Shown piece after piece: positions 14,482-21,042 of a DNA stretch of 21,042 bases (position 1 is its first letter; each line of letters opens with the position of its first letter). The notes below the pieces were generated by a model. It was given only the letters and a program-made list of their open reading frames with translations, searched no databases and was not told where the DNA came from. This stretch comes from Thermococci archaeon (GTDB lineage Archaea; Hadarchaeota; B88-G9): positions 1-21,042 of the forward strand of contig QMUK01000010.1 of NCBI GenBank assembly GCA_003660555.1, in the 5' to 3' direction. The translations under genes were made by a program, and so were the position numbers.

Positions 14482-15243
14482 TTGATCTTCATTGGGACAT
14501 TACACCTTCCACCACTGCCAGGGAGTCCTTCCTGTTCTACTCCTCTAGAAGACATTCTCTGTTCCTCATTAGAAAATGCTGAGAGAATGGTTGAGGGAGG
14601 AGTGGATGCACTATTAATCGAAAACTATGGAGACAAACCGTACTTAGAGAGAGTATGTCCTGAAACAATCGTCTCAATGACAGTACTGGCCAGAGAGATA
14701 AAGAGAGAGATAAGCATTCCACTAGGAATAAACGTCCTCAGGAATGACTGGAGAGCTGGATTATCCATAGCTTCCATACTGAAACTGGACTTCGTTAGGA
14801 TAAACATAGTCTCTGGATTATATCTCACGGAAACTGGAGTAATCACGGGAGATCCGAGAGGAATAGCCGAGTTAAGAAGAAAATTGTCCTTTAGTGGAAC
14901 TCCAGAGATATACTCTGATGTTTTGGTGAAGCACTCACTTCCACTCTATCCTAGAGACCTAGAGGAGGCTATTTTGGATTTATCTGAGAGATGTGGATTT
15001 GTAGACGCTTTAATACTGACTGGAAGGAGGACTGGCGAACCACCTATGAAGGAGGAGTTAGCGAAAGCTCTTGAGATATCAGAATTACCCGTTTTCGTCG
15101 GAAGTGGTGTTACACCAGAGAGGGTGAAAGAGTTCAAGGACGCTGACGGAGTGATAGTAGGTACCTACTTGAAGGAAGGGGAAGAAGTCTCTATCGAAAG
15201 AGTTAGGGAAATTAGAAGAGCTATAGACTCACTTTCTAAGTGA
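14482..15243 (+). CDS. BtpA/SgcQ family TIM-barrel protein
   Basis: 253 aa. TTG at 14482 gives MIFIGTLHLPPLPGSP, the normal N-terminus of BtpA family proteins (IGxxHLPPLPGSP). Further signatures: LIENYGDKPY (about 45-54), GINVLRNDWRAGLSIA and FVRINIVSGLYLTETGVITG, with the phosphate-binding VGSGVTPERV and DGVIVGTYLK segments near the C-terminus expected of a (beta/alpha)8 phosphosugar-type barrel. The family includes cyanobacterial BtpA, needed for photosystem I stability. In archaea its reaction is unknown, so the product name says little about function here. The 3' end overlaps the convergent LOG-like gene by 15 nt. Confidence 0.9.
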   Translation: MIFIGTLHLPPLPGSPSCSTPLEDILCSSLENAERMVEGGVDALLIENYGDKPYLERVCPETIVSMTVLAREIKREISIPLGINVLRNDWRAGLSIASILKLDFVRINIVSGLYLTETGVITGDPRGIAELRRKLSFSGTPEIYSDVLVKHSLPLYPRDLEEAILDLSERCGFVDALILTGRRTGEPPMKEELAKALEISELPVFVGSGVTPERVKEFKDADGVIVGTYLKEGEEVSIERVREIRRAIDSLSK

Positions 15244-15687
15244 TCTAAGCAAATTCAGAACTTCATCGAAATTCAGAATTTTCGCTCCTAGCTTTTCTAT
15301 ACCCGGAAATTGGTTCACTTCCTCTACTACTAAGACCTCTTTCCCCGAATCTATTGCTAGCGCTATTTCCGAGAGAGTTCCAGCTCCACCACCTAGAGCT
15401 ATCACTATGTCGGAACTCCTCACGATTATACCATTCCTGAGGTTACCGATTCCAGTGACTATCTCTGCGTCAAGAAATTCGTTTCCTTCTCCCCTGTTCA
15501 TCCCTGGAATTATCCCCACGGTAGTTCCACCTTTCTTTTTGCATCCCATTGCAGAATATCTCATTACTCCTCCTAACCCTCCATTAACGAGTGTGAATCC
15601 TAGCTTCCCGATTTCCATGCCTAGTTCCAAGGACAAGCTCTTCACTAATTCGGGGCACTTCCTGCTACCCACTATTCCTATCTGCAA
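15229..15687 (-). CDS. TIGR00725-type Rossmann protein (LOG/DprA-like)
   Basis: 152 aa. TTG at 15687 has GAGGTGGT 6 nt upstream. IGIVGSR at the N-terminus, GGLGGVM (36-42), GGTTVGIIPG and SDIVIALGGGAGTLSEIALA are the glycine-rich loops of the possible lysine decarboxylase / LOG superfamily, in the shorter TIGR00725 subgroup. The cytokinin-activating LOG signature PGGxGTxxE appears here as GGGAGTLSE, so nucleotide or nucleotide-sugar binding is likely, but phosphoribohydrolase activity is not assured. It converges with the btpA-like gene, with a 15-nt overlap. Cytosolic; the biological role in archaea is not established. Confidence 0.88.
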   Translation of the reverse strand: MQIGIVGSRKCPELVKSLSLELGMEIGKLGFTLVNGGLGGVMRYSAMGCKKKGGTTVGIIPGMNRGEGNEFLDAEIVTGIGNLRNGIIVRSSDIVIALGGGAGTLSEIALAIDSGKEVLVVEEVNQFPGIEKLGAKILNFDEVLNLLRSLRK

Positions 15688-15749
15688 TGTGGCACCACCT
15701 CAGATAACTTTTTAGAGCCCCATTAGGATGTGAGTCACTGGGGCGAGAG

Positions 15750-15971
15750 ATGGACATCGGATTCAAGTTAGTCATCATCGGTCTAGTCCTAGTACTAATA
15801 GGCTTATTGGTGAGTATTCTGGGCGAGGGAGGTAGGACGAAGTTCGGAGGCGTAGTAATAATAGGACCCATTCCGATAGCGTTCGGAAATTCACCCATGA
15901 TAATTGCAATCTCGATTATACTGGCTTTCATCTTCGTTGTGTTAGTCTACACGTTCTTCAAGGGTGTTTGA
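15750..15971 (+). CDS. Small two-helix membrane protein, TIGR00304/DUF131 type
   Basis: 73 aa from ATG at 15750 with GGGGCGAGAG upstream. Two transmembrane helices (about 5-25 and 48-70) flank the loop GGRTKFGGVVIIGPIPIAFG. The GGVVIIGPIPIAFG segment is the hallmark of the archaeal TIGR00304 family of uncharacterised membrane proteins. Length is normal for the family. Its stop overlaps the upstream end of the thg1 frame (thg1 start at 15974, or 15968), so the two genes are almost certainly cotranscribed. Function unknown. Confidence 0.88.
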   Translation: MDIGFKLVIIGLVLVLIGLLVSILGEGGRTKFGGVVIIGPIPIAFGNSPMIIAISIILAFIFVVLVYTFFKGV

Positions 15972-15973
15972 GT

Positions 15974-16705
15974 TTGAAAGATTTCAAAGGAAGAGAGATG
16001 TATTCCAAAAATATAGTGGTTCCACCTTTCTTTTTGAGAGTGGATGGATGGAACTTCTCTAAAGTTCTATCTAGGATAGGCTTCGATAAACCGTACGATG
16101 AGAGGTTTGCCAAAGCTCTAGTCGAATCTGCTCAAAGGGTAATGGAAATGTTCTCACCAACGCTCTCTTATGTGTTTTCAGACGAAATAAACTTTCTCTT
16201 TATCAAATCCCCACCATTTAAAGGCAGACACGAGAAGCTAGTCTCTCTGATACCATCAATAGTCTCTGGAGAATTCGTGAGGAGAATTCGAGCTAAGAGG
16301 GACGAAAGTATAGGTTTTGATGCTAAATGCATTATTGTCCATCCCGAAGAGATAATAGATTACCTAATATGGAGGCAGAGAGAGGCTTGGAGAAATCACA
16401 TCAATTCGTATTCATACTGGGTATTAAGGAAAAAGGGACTGAGCCCTAGAGAGGCGCAGAAACACCTAAATGGGTTAAAGTCAAGTGAATTACATGAATT
16501 ACTTAGAAGTGAGGGAATAAATCCAACTAAAACTCCAGAGTGGCAGAGAAGAGGAATATTACTCCATAAAGTAGAGGTGGAGATAAAATCTAGGGTAGGA
16601 CACGTAAAGAGAAAGAGGATAGTTCAGAATTGGACTCCCCCCCTGTTCAATACTCAGAAGGGCATTGAACTAATAAAAAGGTTATTAAGAGAGGAAACTG
16701 GGTAA
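15974..16705 (+). CDS. thg1: tRNA(His) guanylyltransferase family protein (archaeal Thg1/TLP)
   Basis: 243 aa, nucleotidyltransferase that adds nucleotides in the 3'-5' direction to tRNA 5' ends: G-1 addition to tRNA-His or template-directed 5'-end repair. Seen from 15974: LRVDGWNF (21-28, metal Asp24), SDEINF (69-74, Asp70/Glu71) and WRQREAWRNHINSYSYW (133-149), all typical of the family. TTG at 15974 lies 7 nt after GGGTG; TTG at 15968 is open but too close to it. The C-terminal ~90 residues are charged and helical. Archaeal members usually need a template, unlike the eukaryotic enzyme; which activity this one has cannot be read directly. Cotranscribed with the TIGR00304 gene. Confidence 0.93.
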   Translation: MKDFKGREMYSKNIVVPPFFLRVDGWNFSKVLSRIGFDKPYDERFAKALVESAQRVMEMFSPTLSYVFSDEINFLFIKSPPFKGRHEKLVSLIPSIVSGEFVRRIRAKRDESIGFDAKCIIVHPEEIIDYLIWRQREAWRNHINSYSYWVLRKKGLSPREAQKHLNGLKSSELHELLRSEGINPTKTPEWQRRGILLHKVEVEIKSRVGHVKRKRIVQNWTPPLFNTQKGIELIKRLLREETG

Positions 16706-16717
16706 GCACTGCAAATA

Positions 16718-16945
16718 TCAGATGGAATTGGCGTGATACACGTAGAGTCTCTTTTTCATAGTTCTTCCTTTCCAATCCCTTATGCTTACTTCTTCCTTCT
16801 TTCTATAGACGTACCTCTTCTCTAAAAGTCTCCTTAGGGCAGTCCTAGTAGCTCTTTCACCAATTGGGAGAGACTGGAGTAGTTGAGTGAAGTGCATTGG
16901 GCTCCTTCTCAGAGCCTCATATACCATTCTCTCATAAGTGTACAA
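16718..16945 (-). CDS. Small winged-helix protein
   Basis: 75 aa from TTG at 16945 with GGGTGG 4 nt upstream. The fold looks like a single winged helix-turn-helix: helix YERMVYEALRRSP, helix HFTQLLQSLP, recognition helix ERATRTALRRLLEKRYV, then a basic wing around RKKEEVSIRDWKGRTMKKRLYVY. This resembles stand-alone archaeal transcription regulators and ArsR/MarR-like wHTH domains. No ligand domain is present. It converges on thg1 (12 bp between the stops) and lies downstream, in the same direction, of the ABC exporter genes, 206 bp away, with its own TATA-like sequence. Targets unknown. Confidence 0.8.
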   Translation of the reverse strand: MYTYERMVYEALRRSPMHFTQLLQSLPIGERATRTALRRLLEKRYVYRKKEEVSIRDWKGRTMKKRLYVYHANSI

Positions 16946-16975
16946 CTTTCCACCCGTAACCCCTGAGTTCGTAGG

Positions 16976-16985
16976 TTTTATCTAA
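16976..16985 (-). promoter_or_regulatory. TATA-like element of the winged-helix gene
   Basis: On the minus strand AGATAAAACC lies about 35 bp before the TTG at 16945, leaving room for a ~10-nt leader with GGGTGG. The rest of the 16946-17151 gap is AT-rich without any gene I can support. Confidence 0.35.
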
Positions 16986-17135
16986 TTTTCTTTTACGTGA
17001 TGCTGTAAATCCTTTTATTACTTGATGTAAACTAAATTTCACTGAAATTAGCTTGTTTTAGGCTTGAATCAAAAATGGATTTACCAATTGGAGTAAATAT
17101 ACTTAAAGACGACTGAAGTTAATTTACTTTTCAAG

Positions 17136-17153
17136 AATAAATTCGAATTAATT
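17136..17153. repeat. 18-bp imperfect palindrome at the end of the ABC permease gene
   Basis: AATAAATTCGAATTAATT is self-complementary apart from one symmetric mismatch pair and overlaps the first two bases of the permease stop codon triplet. It could be a protein-binding site or part of a transcript end; AT-rich palindromes also arise by chance. Confidence 0.3.
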
Positions 17154-18300
17154 ATTCCAATATCTTCTCTCTGGAGAAGATAACTAAGGACACGAGGTAC
17201 ACTAGAACATTTATTGTCAGAAGGAGCACTGTGGACATCCCATACATGTATATGTCTATCTTCTCGTTTGTTGCTACATTTATCGCAGATATTAGTGGAG
17301 ATATAGATACAACTTCTCTGAGTGCAGGAGAATCGCAGAAGAATTCAATTGCAAACGGTACAAATAACAGTAGGAAAACCGCAGAGAAGGCGAATGTGAA
17401 ATACGTGCCAGCCTCTCTGATGCTTTTAGATAACGAGGATATACCGACGCCGATACCAATTACCATTGTAGATACTAGGAGGAATAGGAACAGCAGTAGT
17501 AGTGGATTATATACCTTGAATCCTGCGATCATCATGAGTGCTACCCATAGTGAGATCTGAGACATTGATATCGCTAGTATTCCCAGAACTTTGCCTAGGA
17601 AGATATCAGTCCTGGTAACTGGAGCAGATAAGAGTAGTTCCAGAGTCTTCCTTTCTCTCTCACCAACTATGCTGTCTGATATCATGCTTATCGAAGAGAA
17701 TAGGGGGATCAACAGGAGAAACGGTATGAGCATACCGCCACCTAACTCCCTAGTGAACTGCGTAAAGTCCTCTTCCTTCCTAGGGGGAGCGAAGTAGGGC
17801 AAAGTTTCCACTCTAACAGGGTTGAGGATTTTGCTTGGATCTCCGCCCAATTTTCTAATCATTCTCTCTGATATCTCTCTTGATAGTGGTTTCAATGCAT
17901 CTTTAATCAGAAAGGCAGCCAATCCAGATTTAACGTTCGTTGGATCGTACACGAATTTCACTTCTACTCCTTCGTTATTTGCACTCGAGATGGTAACGAA
18001 TCCACAGATTTTTCTCTCCAATAAGAGTTTCTCTGCAGCGTCTACATCTTCAGTCAAGCGTACACTCAAATCCGGCACTCTTTTTAAGAAGGAGATGACT
18101 TCCTCTACGTTCTCTCCTTTTACTACAGCTATCGGAACAAATCCGGGAGTACCTGGCACTCCTCTGGGCGCAGATTCGATCAACTCTGGAAGTAAAACAG
18201 CTGCTGAGGCCACCATAAATGGTAGAAAAAAGCCAAATAGGTACCTCTTCTCTGAAAGAATTTCCCTTACTTCTTTCTTTGCAATGACTAAGCTCTTCAA
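17152..18300 (-). CDS. ABC-2 type transporter permease (NatB-like)
   Basis: 382 aa. TTG at 18300 follows GAGGTGAT by 3 nt and the ATPase gene stops 4 nt earlier. Topology: a short cytoplasmic start with the KEVREIL segment common to this family, one helix (about 21-39), an external domain of about 150 residues, then five to six helices from about 190 to the end. The cytoplasmic loop ERERKTLELLLSAPVTR (about 215-231) is the recognised coupling motif of ABC-2 permeases of the NatB/YhaP type. With the ATPase next door it would form an exporter with two identical membrane subunits. The substrate cannot be deduced; NatAB relatives export Na+, but others export lipids or drugs. Confidence 0.9.
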   Translation of the reverse strand: MKSLVIAKKEVREILSEKRYLFGFFLPFMVASAAVLLPELIESAPRGVPGTPGFVPIAVVKGENVEEVISFLKRVPDLSVRLTEDVDAAEKLLLERKICGFVTISSANNEGVEVKFVYDPTNVKSGLAAFLIKDALKPLSREISERMIRKLGGDPSKILNPVRVETLPYFAPPRKEEDFTQFTRELGGGMLIPFLLLIPLFSSISMISDSIVGERERKTLELLLSAPVTRTDIFLGKVLGILAISMSQISLWVALMMIAGFKVYNPLLLLFLFLLVSTMVIGIGVGISSLSKSIREAGTYFTFAFSAVFLLLFVPFAIEFFCDSPALREVVSISPLISAINVATNEKIDIYMYGMSTVLLLTINVLVYLVSLVIFSREKILE

Positions 18301-18304
18301 AGAA

Positions 18305-19024
18305 TCACCTCGTGTAGAACAAGTACGCCCCCTCTAGGTCGAGATCTCTCCCAGCGTCTTGACTCGCTCTCGATATCACGTCCTCTTTAGATCCACAAAC
18401 TACTATCTCCCCATCCTTCATTACCACTACCCTGCTGCAGAGCCTATCTACTTCCCCTACGTAGTGAGTACTCATTATTATGGTCTTTCCATCCATTTTG
18501 GAGATCAGTCCCCATATGTCCCTAGAGGTCCTCGGATCAAGTCCAGTGGTGGGCTCATCCAATAACAATATCTCCGGATCATTGAGGAGAGCTCTAGCTA
18601 TCGCAACCCTTCTCCTATTTCCTCTCGAGAGAGTGCCGATTTTCCTCTCCTTCAGACTTGATATCCCCAAAATTTCCATTACTTCGTAAATTTTACTTCT
18701 CTCCACGTCATATAAGTCAGAGAAGAATTGAAGGAAGTATTTCACTGTGAGTTTATCGTATAGATGAGTCTCCTCCGGAAGATAGCCCATTATTCTTCTA
18801 AGCTCTATTCCATGATCTAGGACACTTTTTCCTTTGACTAACACCTCTCCGGAGGTGGGAGAAATTAGTCCAAGGATAATCCTAAGCAAGGTCGTTTTCC
18901 CAGCACCATTTGGTCCTAGAAGCCCGACTTTTTCCCCTCTTTCTATTCTGAGGTTAACTCCTTTGAGAGCCTCGAGGGATCCAAACCTCTTCTTGACTCC
19001 CCTGAGTTCAACTTCATAGGTCAT
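18305..19024 (-). CDS. ABC transporter ATP-binding protein (NatA-like)
   Basis: 239 aa, ATPase of the exporter. Walker A GPNGAGKT (37-44), Q-loop position as YLPEET (81-86, Glu as in many NatA-type proteins), signature LSRGN (132-136, in place of LSGGQ), Walker B ILLLDEP (152-158), D-loop GLD and switch His in STHY (185-188) are all present. ATG at 19024 has a TATA box about 27 bp upstream, so a near-leaderless mRNA is likely, with this gene first in the two-gene operon. The spacing to the permease gene is 4 nt. Normal length for the family, no extra domain. Confidence 0.94.
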   Translation of the reverse strand: MTYEVELRGVKKRFGSLEALKGVNLRIERGEKVGLLGPNGAGKTTLLRIILGLISPTSGEVLVKGKSVLDHGIELRRIMGYLPEETHLYDKLTVKYFLQFFSDLYDVERSKIYEVMEILGISSLKERKIGTLSRGNRRRVAIARALLNDPEILLLDEPTTGLDPRTSRDIWGLISKMDGKTIIMSTHYVGEVDRLCSRVVVMKDGEIVVCGSKEDVISRASQDAGRDLDLEGAYLFYTR

Positions 19025-19044
19025 GACTTCTTATCCTCAGAGAA

Positions 19045-19058
19045 CCGAAATATTTATT
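19045..19058. promoter_or_regulatory. AT-rich TATA element between ABC operon and mscS-like gene
   Basis: On the minus strand AATAAATATTTCGG is centred about 27 bp before the ATPase ATG (19024). On the plus strand ATATTTATTA lies about 26 bp before position 19081, where the GAGGTGGTG ribosome site of the mscS-like gene begins. The 69-bp divergent gap must hold both promoters. Confidence 0.45.
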
Positions 19059-19093
19059 ACGTTAAAAATTTTCTCTTATATGAGGTGGTGTGA

Positions 19094-19930
19094 GTGGAGA
19101 CGGCCTTATTGACCATACTTGACGTAGTCAGGGACTGGACCTCTTGGCTAATCGAAAAGGGCATCCCAGCGTTGATAATCCTTATAGTGGGATTTCTGGT
19201 AGGAAGGATCGGCGGTAAATACATAGCTAAGTTTTTAGACAAAGTTGGACTCGACGATCTAATAGAAAAGACAGTACTCGGCGACATCATAAAGAAATCT
19301 GGCTATACTGTTGTACAGGTGATAGAAATACTGATAAGATGGTTCATATACCTGATATTCATAGTGTGGGCAGTCGACGTTTTAGCGGTAGAAGCTTTAA
19401 CCGAAGTAGTCAGTACCATATGGGCCTTCATACCTAGACTCATAGCGGCAGTGGTCATAGGCTTAGTGGGTATAATTGCCATAGACTTCTTCTCAGACAC
19501 TCTGACTAAGATCTCCGAGGAGAGAAAGATAGAAGGAGGAGTAATTCTCTCAACAGTACTCAGATACTTCCTATATTTGATATTGGTAGTCTTAGTTCTA
19601 GATCAGCTCAAGATAGAAACACTGATACTCAAGGACGTGATAGACAACCTGATACTTGGATTAGCCATAGGGGTTGGAGCAGGAGTAGCTGGATTCCTAA
19701 CAATTTCTGCTTGGGCATCTAGGGAGGAGATATCCTCGCTCGCATCAGGATTAATTCAGAAGGGAGATGGCATAATCTCAGAAGGGTCTAAGGTAAGGAT
19801 TGATGACTTAGAAGGAACAGTAGTAAGAGTTGGAAGGGCGCACACAGTATTAGAGACAGAAAAAGGAGAAAGGATAGCAATACCGAATAGAGAGCTAAGT
19901 AAGAAGAGAATCACAGTATTTCAGGGATAA
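19094..19930 (+). CDS. MscS-like channel protein with duplicated membrane unit
   Basis: 278 aa from GTG at 19094, preceded by GAGGTGGTG. About six hydrophobic helices precede a short MscS-type beta domain: SEGSKVRIDDLEGTV (229-243), then VGRAHTVLETEKGERIAIPNREL. The membrane part is an internal duplication: helix pairs 23-105 and 113-185 align, for example IRWFIYLIFIV (81-91) with LRYFLYLILVV (157-167), as in proteins with repeated conserved TM helices (PF05552). The large C-terminal alpha/beta vestibule of canonical MscS is missing; the protein stops just after the beta domain. Probably a small mechanosensitive or osmotic channel; gating cannot be judged. The frame stays open for 31 codons past its TAA (see findings). 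Confidence 0.88.
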   Translation: METALLTILDVVRDWTSWLIEKGIPALIILIVGFLVGRIGGKYIAKFLDKVGLDDLIEKTVLGDIIKKSGYTVVQVIEILIRWFIYLIFIVWAVDVLAVEALTEVVSTIWAFIPRLIAAVVIGLVGIIAIDFFSDTLTKISEERKIEGGVILSTVLRYFLYLILVVLVLDQLKIETLILKDVIDNLILGLAIGVGAGVAGFLTISAWASREEISSLASGLIQKGDGIISEGSKVRIDDLEGTVVRVGRAHTVLETEKGERIAIPNRELSKKRITVFQG

Positions 19931-19938
19931 CACCCTTC

Positions 19939-19957
19939 TGTTTTTTTCCTTTTTGTA
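19939..19957 (+). terminator. T-rich transcription terminator after the mscS-like gene
   Basis: CTGTTTTTTTCCTTTTTGT starts 9 bp after the TAA at 19930. Runs of T are the usual intrinsic termination signal in archaea. The rest of the 137-bp gap holds the thi4 promoter. Confidence 0.55.
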
Positions 19958-20028
19958 TTAGCACTTGTGGAGTTAGTGTCTAGAGAAGATCTCGACTTAG
20001 AGGAGAAGACCGATTTGGACAAATAGGC

Positions 20029-20041
20029 AATTCTTATATTG
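20029..20041 (+). promoter_or_regulatory. TATA box of thi4
   Basis: AATTCTTATATTG lies about 33 bp before the TTG at 20068, so the transcript would start close to the ribosome site GGGGAGGT (20058-20065). Confidence 0.45.
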
Positions 20042-20067
20042 AGTAACCATTCCTGCAGGGGAGGTCC

Positions 20068-20835
20068 TTGGAAGTAGATGTTTCCAGAATAATAATTGAG
20101 GACTACATGGAGGAGTTGTTGAACTCCTTGGAGACTAAAGTCGTGGTAGTGGGAGCAGGACCAAGTGGGCTAGTGGCCTCTTACTATTTAGCCAAACATG
20201 GAATAGACACAGTGGTACTAGAGAGAAATCTGAGCATAGGAGGAGGGATGTGGGGGGGAGGAATGATGTTTAACAGGATAGTAGTCCAAGAGGAAGCGAG
20301 ACCAATACTAGAGGAATTCTCAATAAACTTCAAGGAAATAAAGGGAAAGAGAAAAGAGGGAGAAAGATACTATTCCACTAGTTCAATAGAGGCAATATCA
20401 AAGATAGCAGCAAAGGCATTGGATCAAGGGGTGAAGATATTCAATTTGATCAGTGTGGAAGACCTAATAGTAGCGAACAACAGGGTTAGAGGAGTAGTCA
20501 TAAACTGGACTTCGGTTGAGCTCTCCAAGTTACACGTGGACCCACTGGTAATAAAATCAGAGTACGTGATAGACGCTACTGGACACGAATCCAGTGTTTG
20601 CAGAGTCATAGCAGAGAAAATAGGTGAACTGAGGATAAGGGGGGAAGGACCGATGTGGGCGGAGAAGGGAGAGAAGTTAGTAGTGGAAAACACTAGAGAA
20701 ATCTATCCTGGCTTAATAGTGACTGGTATGGCTGCAAATGCCGTATCTGGCTCTCCCAGAATGGGTCCCATATTCGGAGGAATGTTTCTCTCCGGAAAGA
20801 AGGCAGCGGAGATAGCAATTAATTCCCTAAGGTAA
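20068..20835 (+). CDS. thi4: Archaeal Thi4: thiamine thiazole synthase / ribose-1,5-bisphosphate isomerase family
   Basis: 255 aa flavin/NAD-fold protein. TTG at 20068 follows GGGGAGGT. The dinucleotide motif VGAGPSG (28-34), the acidic end of the second strand (E52) and GGGMWGGGMMFN (58-69) are typical of Thi4. In yeast Thi4 a Cys in a CMDP context gives up its sulfur; here the equivalent place reads LHVDPL with His156. This is the archaeal form, which in methanogens uses free sulfide and iron to make the ADP-thiazole from NAD and glycine. Such archaeal proteins were once annotated as ribose-1,5-bisphosphate isomerase. Length is normal. thrS follows after 5 nt, apparently in one transcript. 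Confidence 0.93.
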   Translation: MEVDVSRIIIEDYMEELLNSLETKVVVVGAGPSGLVASYYLAKHGIDTVVLERNLSIGGGMWGGGMMFNRIVVQEEARPILEEFSINFKEIKGKRKEGERYYSTSSIEAISKIAAKALDQGVKIFNLISVEDLIVANNRVRGVVINWTSVELSKLHVDPLVIKSEYVIDATGHESSVCRVIAEKIGELRIRGEGPMWAEKGEKLVVENTREIYPGLIVTGMAANAVSGSPRMGPIFGGMFLSGKKAAEIAINSLR

Positions 20836-20840
20836 TCAAA

Positions 20841-21042
20841 ATGAGAATGTTAGCAATACACGTAGACTACATCAAATGGAAAGCAAAAAAGAAGTCAAAG
20901 GGATTTCATGAGGAATTGGGTGAGAACAGAATTGGAGAAGTAGGGGATTCAGTGGTTTTCTTCGTTTGTGGGGAAAAAGGGGATCTAGGAAAGATAGATT
21001 TGATAGTGAGGGAAATGCTGGACATCGTTTCCAGACTGAAGG
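20841..21042 (+). CDS. thrS: Threonyl-tRNA synthetase, archaeal type (N-terminus; cut by window end)
   Basis: Only the first 67 codons are in the window. ATG at 20841 has AGGTAATC just upstream and lies 5 nt after the thi4 stop. The N-terminus MRMLAIHVDYIKWKAKKKSK, followed by a VVFFVCGEKGD strand, matches the start of the archaeal-specific ThrRS editing domain (IHxDY motif, D-aminoacyl-tRNA-deacylase-like fold), which removes serine from tRNA-Thr. The catalytic class II core is outside the window, so a stand-alone editing protein cannot be excluded. Confidence 0.85.
   Translation, partial: MRMLAIHVDYIKWKAKKKSKGFHEELGENRIGEVGDSVVFFVCGEKGDLGKIDLIVREMLDIVSRLK

Noticed and set aside
15665-15931. 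Minus-strand frame of 88 codons over the TIGR00304 gene
   Set aside because: Overlaps the well-recognised plus-strand membrane protein gene and the start of the LOG-like gene; no ribosome site or family.
16996-17046. Possible box C/D guide RNA (TGATG twice, CTGA downstream)
   Set aside because: The C boxes have mismatches, no D' box lies between them, and the flanks form no real terminal stem; AT-rich sequence makes such hits common.
1-21042. CRISPR array, tRNA genes, IS elements
   Set aside because: No regularly spaced direct repeats, no tRNA T-loop (GTTCRANTC) with a matching acceptor stem, and no transposase frame or terminal inverted repeats found by eye.

Overview
The window reads as the chromosome of a thermophilic archaeon, most likely of euryarchaeal type. 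The support is: archaeal class III (pilin-type) signal peptides, archaeal AglB/AglH N-glycosylation enzymes, an archaeal beta-CASP nuclease of the FttA/aCPSF1 family, the separate glutaminase subunit of GMP synthase, a GGPP synthase, the tRNA splicing endonuclease EndA, an archaeal Thg1, Thi4 with the archaeal active-site His, and the archaeal-type N-terminal domain of ThrRS. Arginine is written almost only as AGA/AGG. GGAGGTGAT-like ribosome sites are frequent, archaeal TATA boxes precede several genes, and an unusually large share of start codons appear to be TTG. I saw no tRNA or rRNA gene, CRISPR array, IS element or phage gene.

Layout. (1) Positions 1-6304, minus strand: one tightly packed operon of seven consecutive pilin-like or surface genes. 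It starts with three small proteins with class III or related signal sequences, then a fourth small one, then two large exported proteins (367 and about 774 aa) and a third that runs off the left edge. No biosynthesis ATPase, membrane platform or prepilin peptidase lies in the window. (2) 6428-9211: aglH (+) and aglB (-), converging: the first enzyme and the oligosaccharyltransferase of N-glycosylation. (3) 9213-11272, minus: an FttA-like beta-CASP nuclease and a conserved-looking unknown protein, contiguous with aglB. (4) 11283-12851, plus: guaAA and the GGPP synthase gene. (5) 12875-16945: small genes on alternating strands: two unknown proteins, endA, btpA-like, a Rossmann LOG-like protein, a TIGR00304-type membrane protein overlapping thg1, and a small winged-helix protein. 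(6) 17152-19024, minus: a two-gene ABC-2 exporter. (7) 19094-19930, plus: a MscS-like channel protein. (8) 20068-21042, plus: thi4 and the start of thrS.

How they fit together: the surface operon has about eleven N-x-S/T sequons and lies next to aglH/aglB, so glycosylated surface filaments made and modified from one neighbourhood is a reasonable inference. Most other genes are housekeeping: RNA 3'-end formation, tRNA processing, guanine nucleotide, isoprenoid lipid and thiamine synthesis. The least described part of the window is the seven-gene surface operon. Its large members carry repeated galactose-binding-like modules and calcium-loop motifs behind pilin-type anchors.
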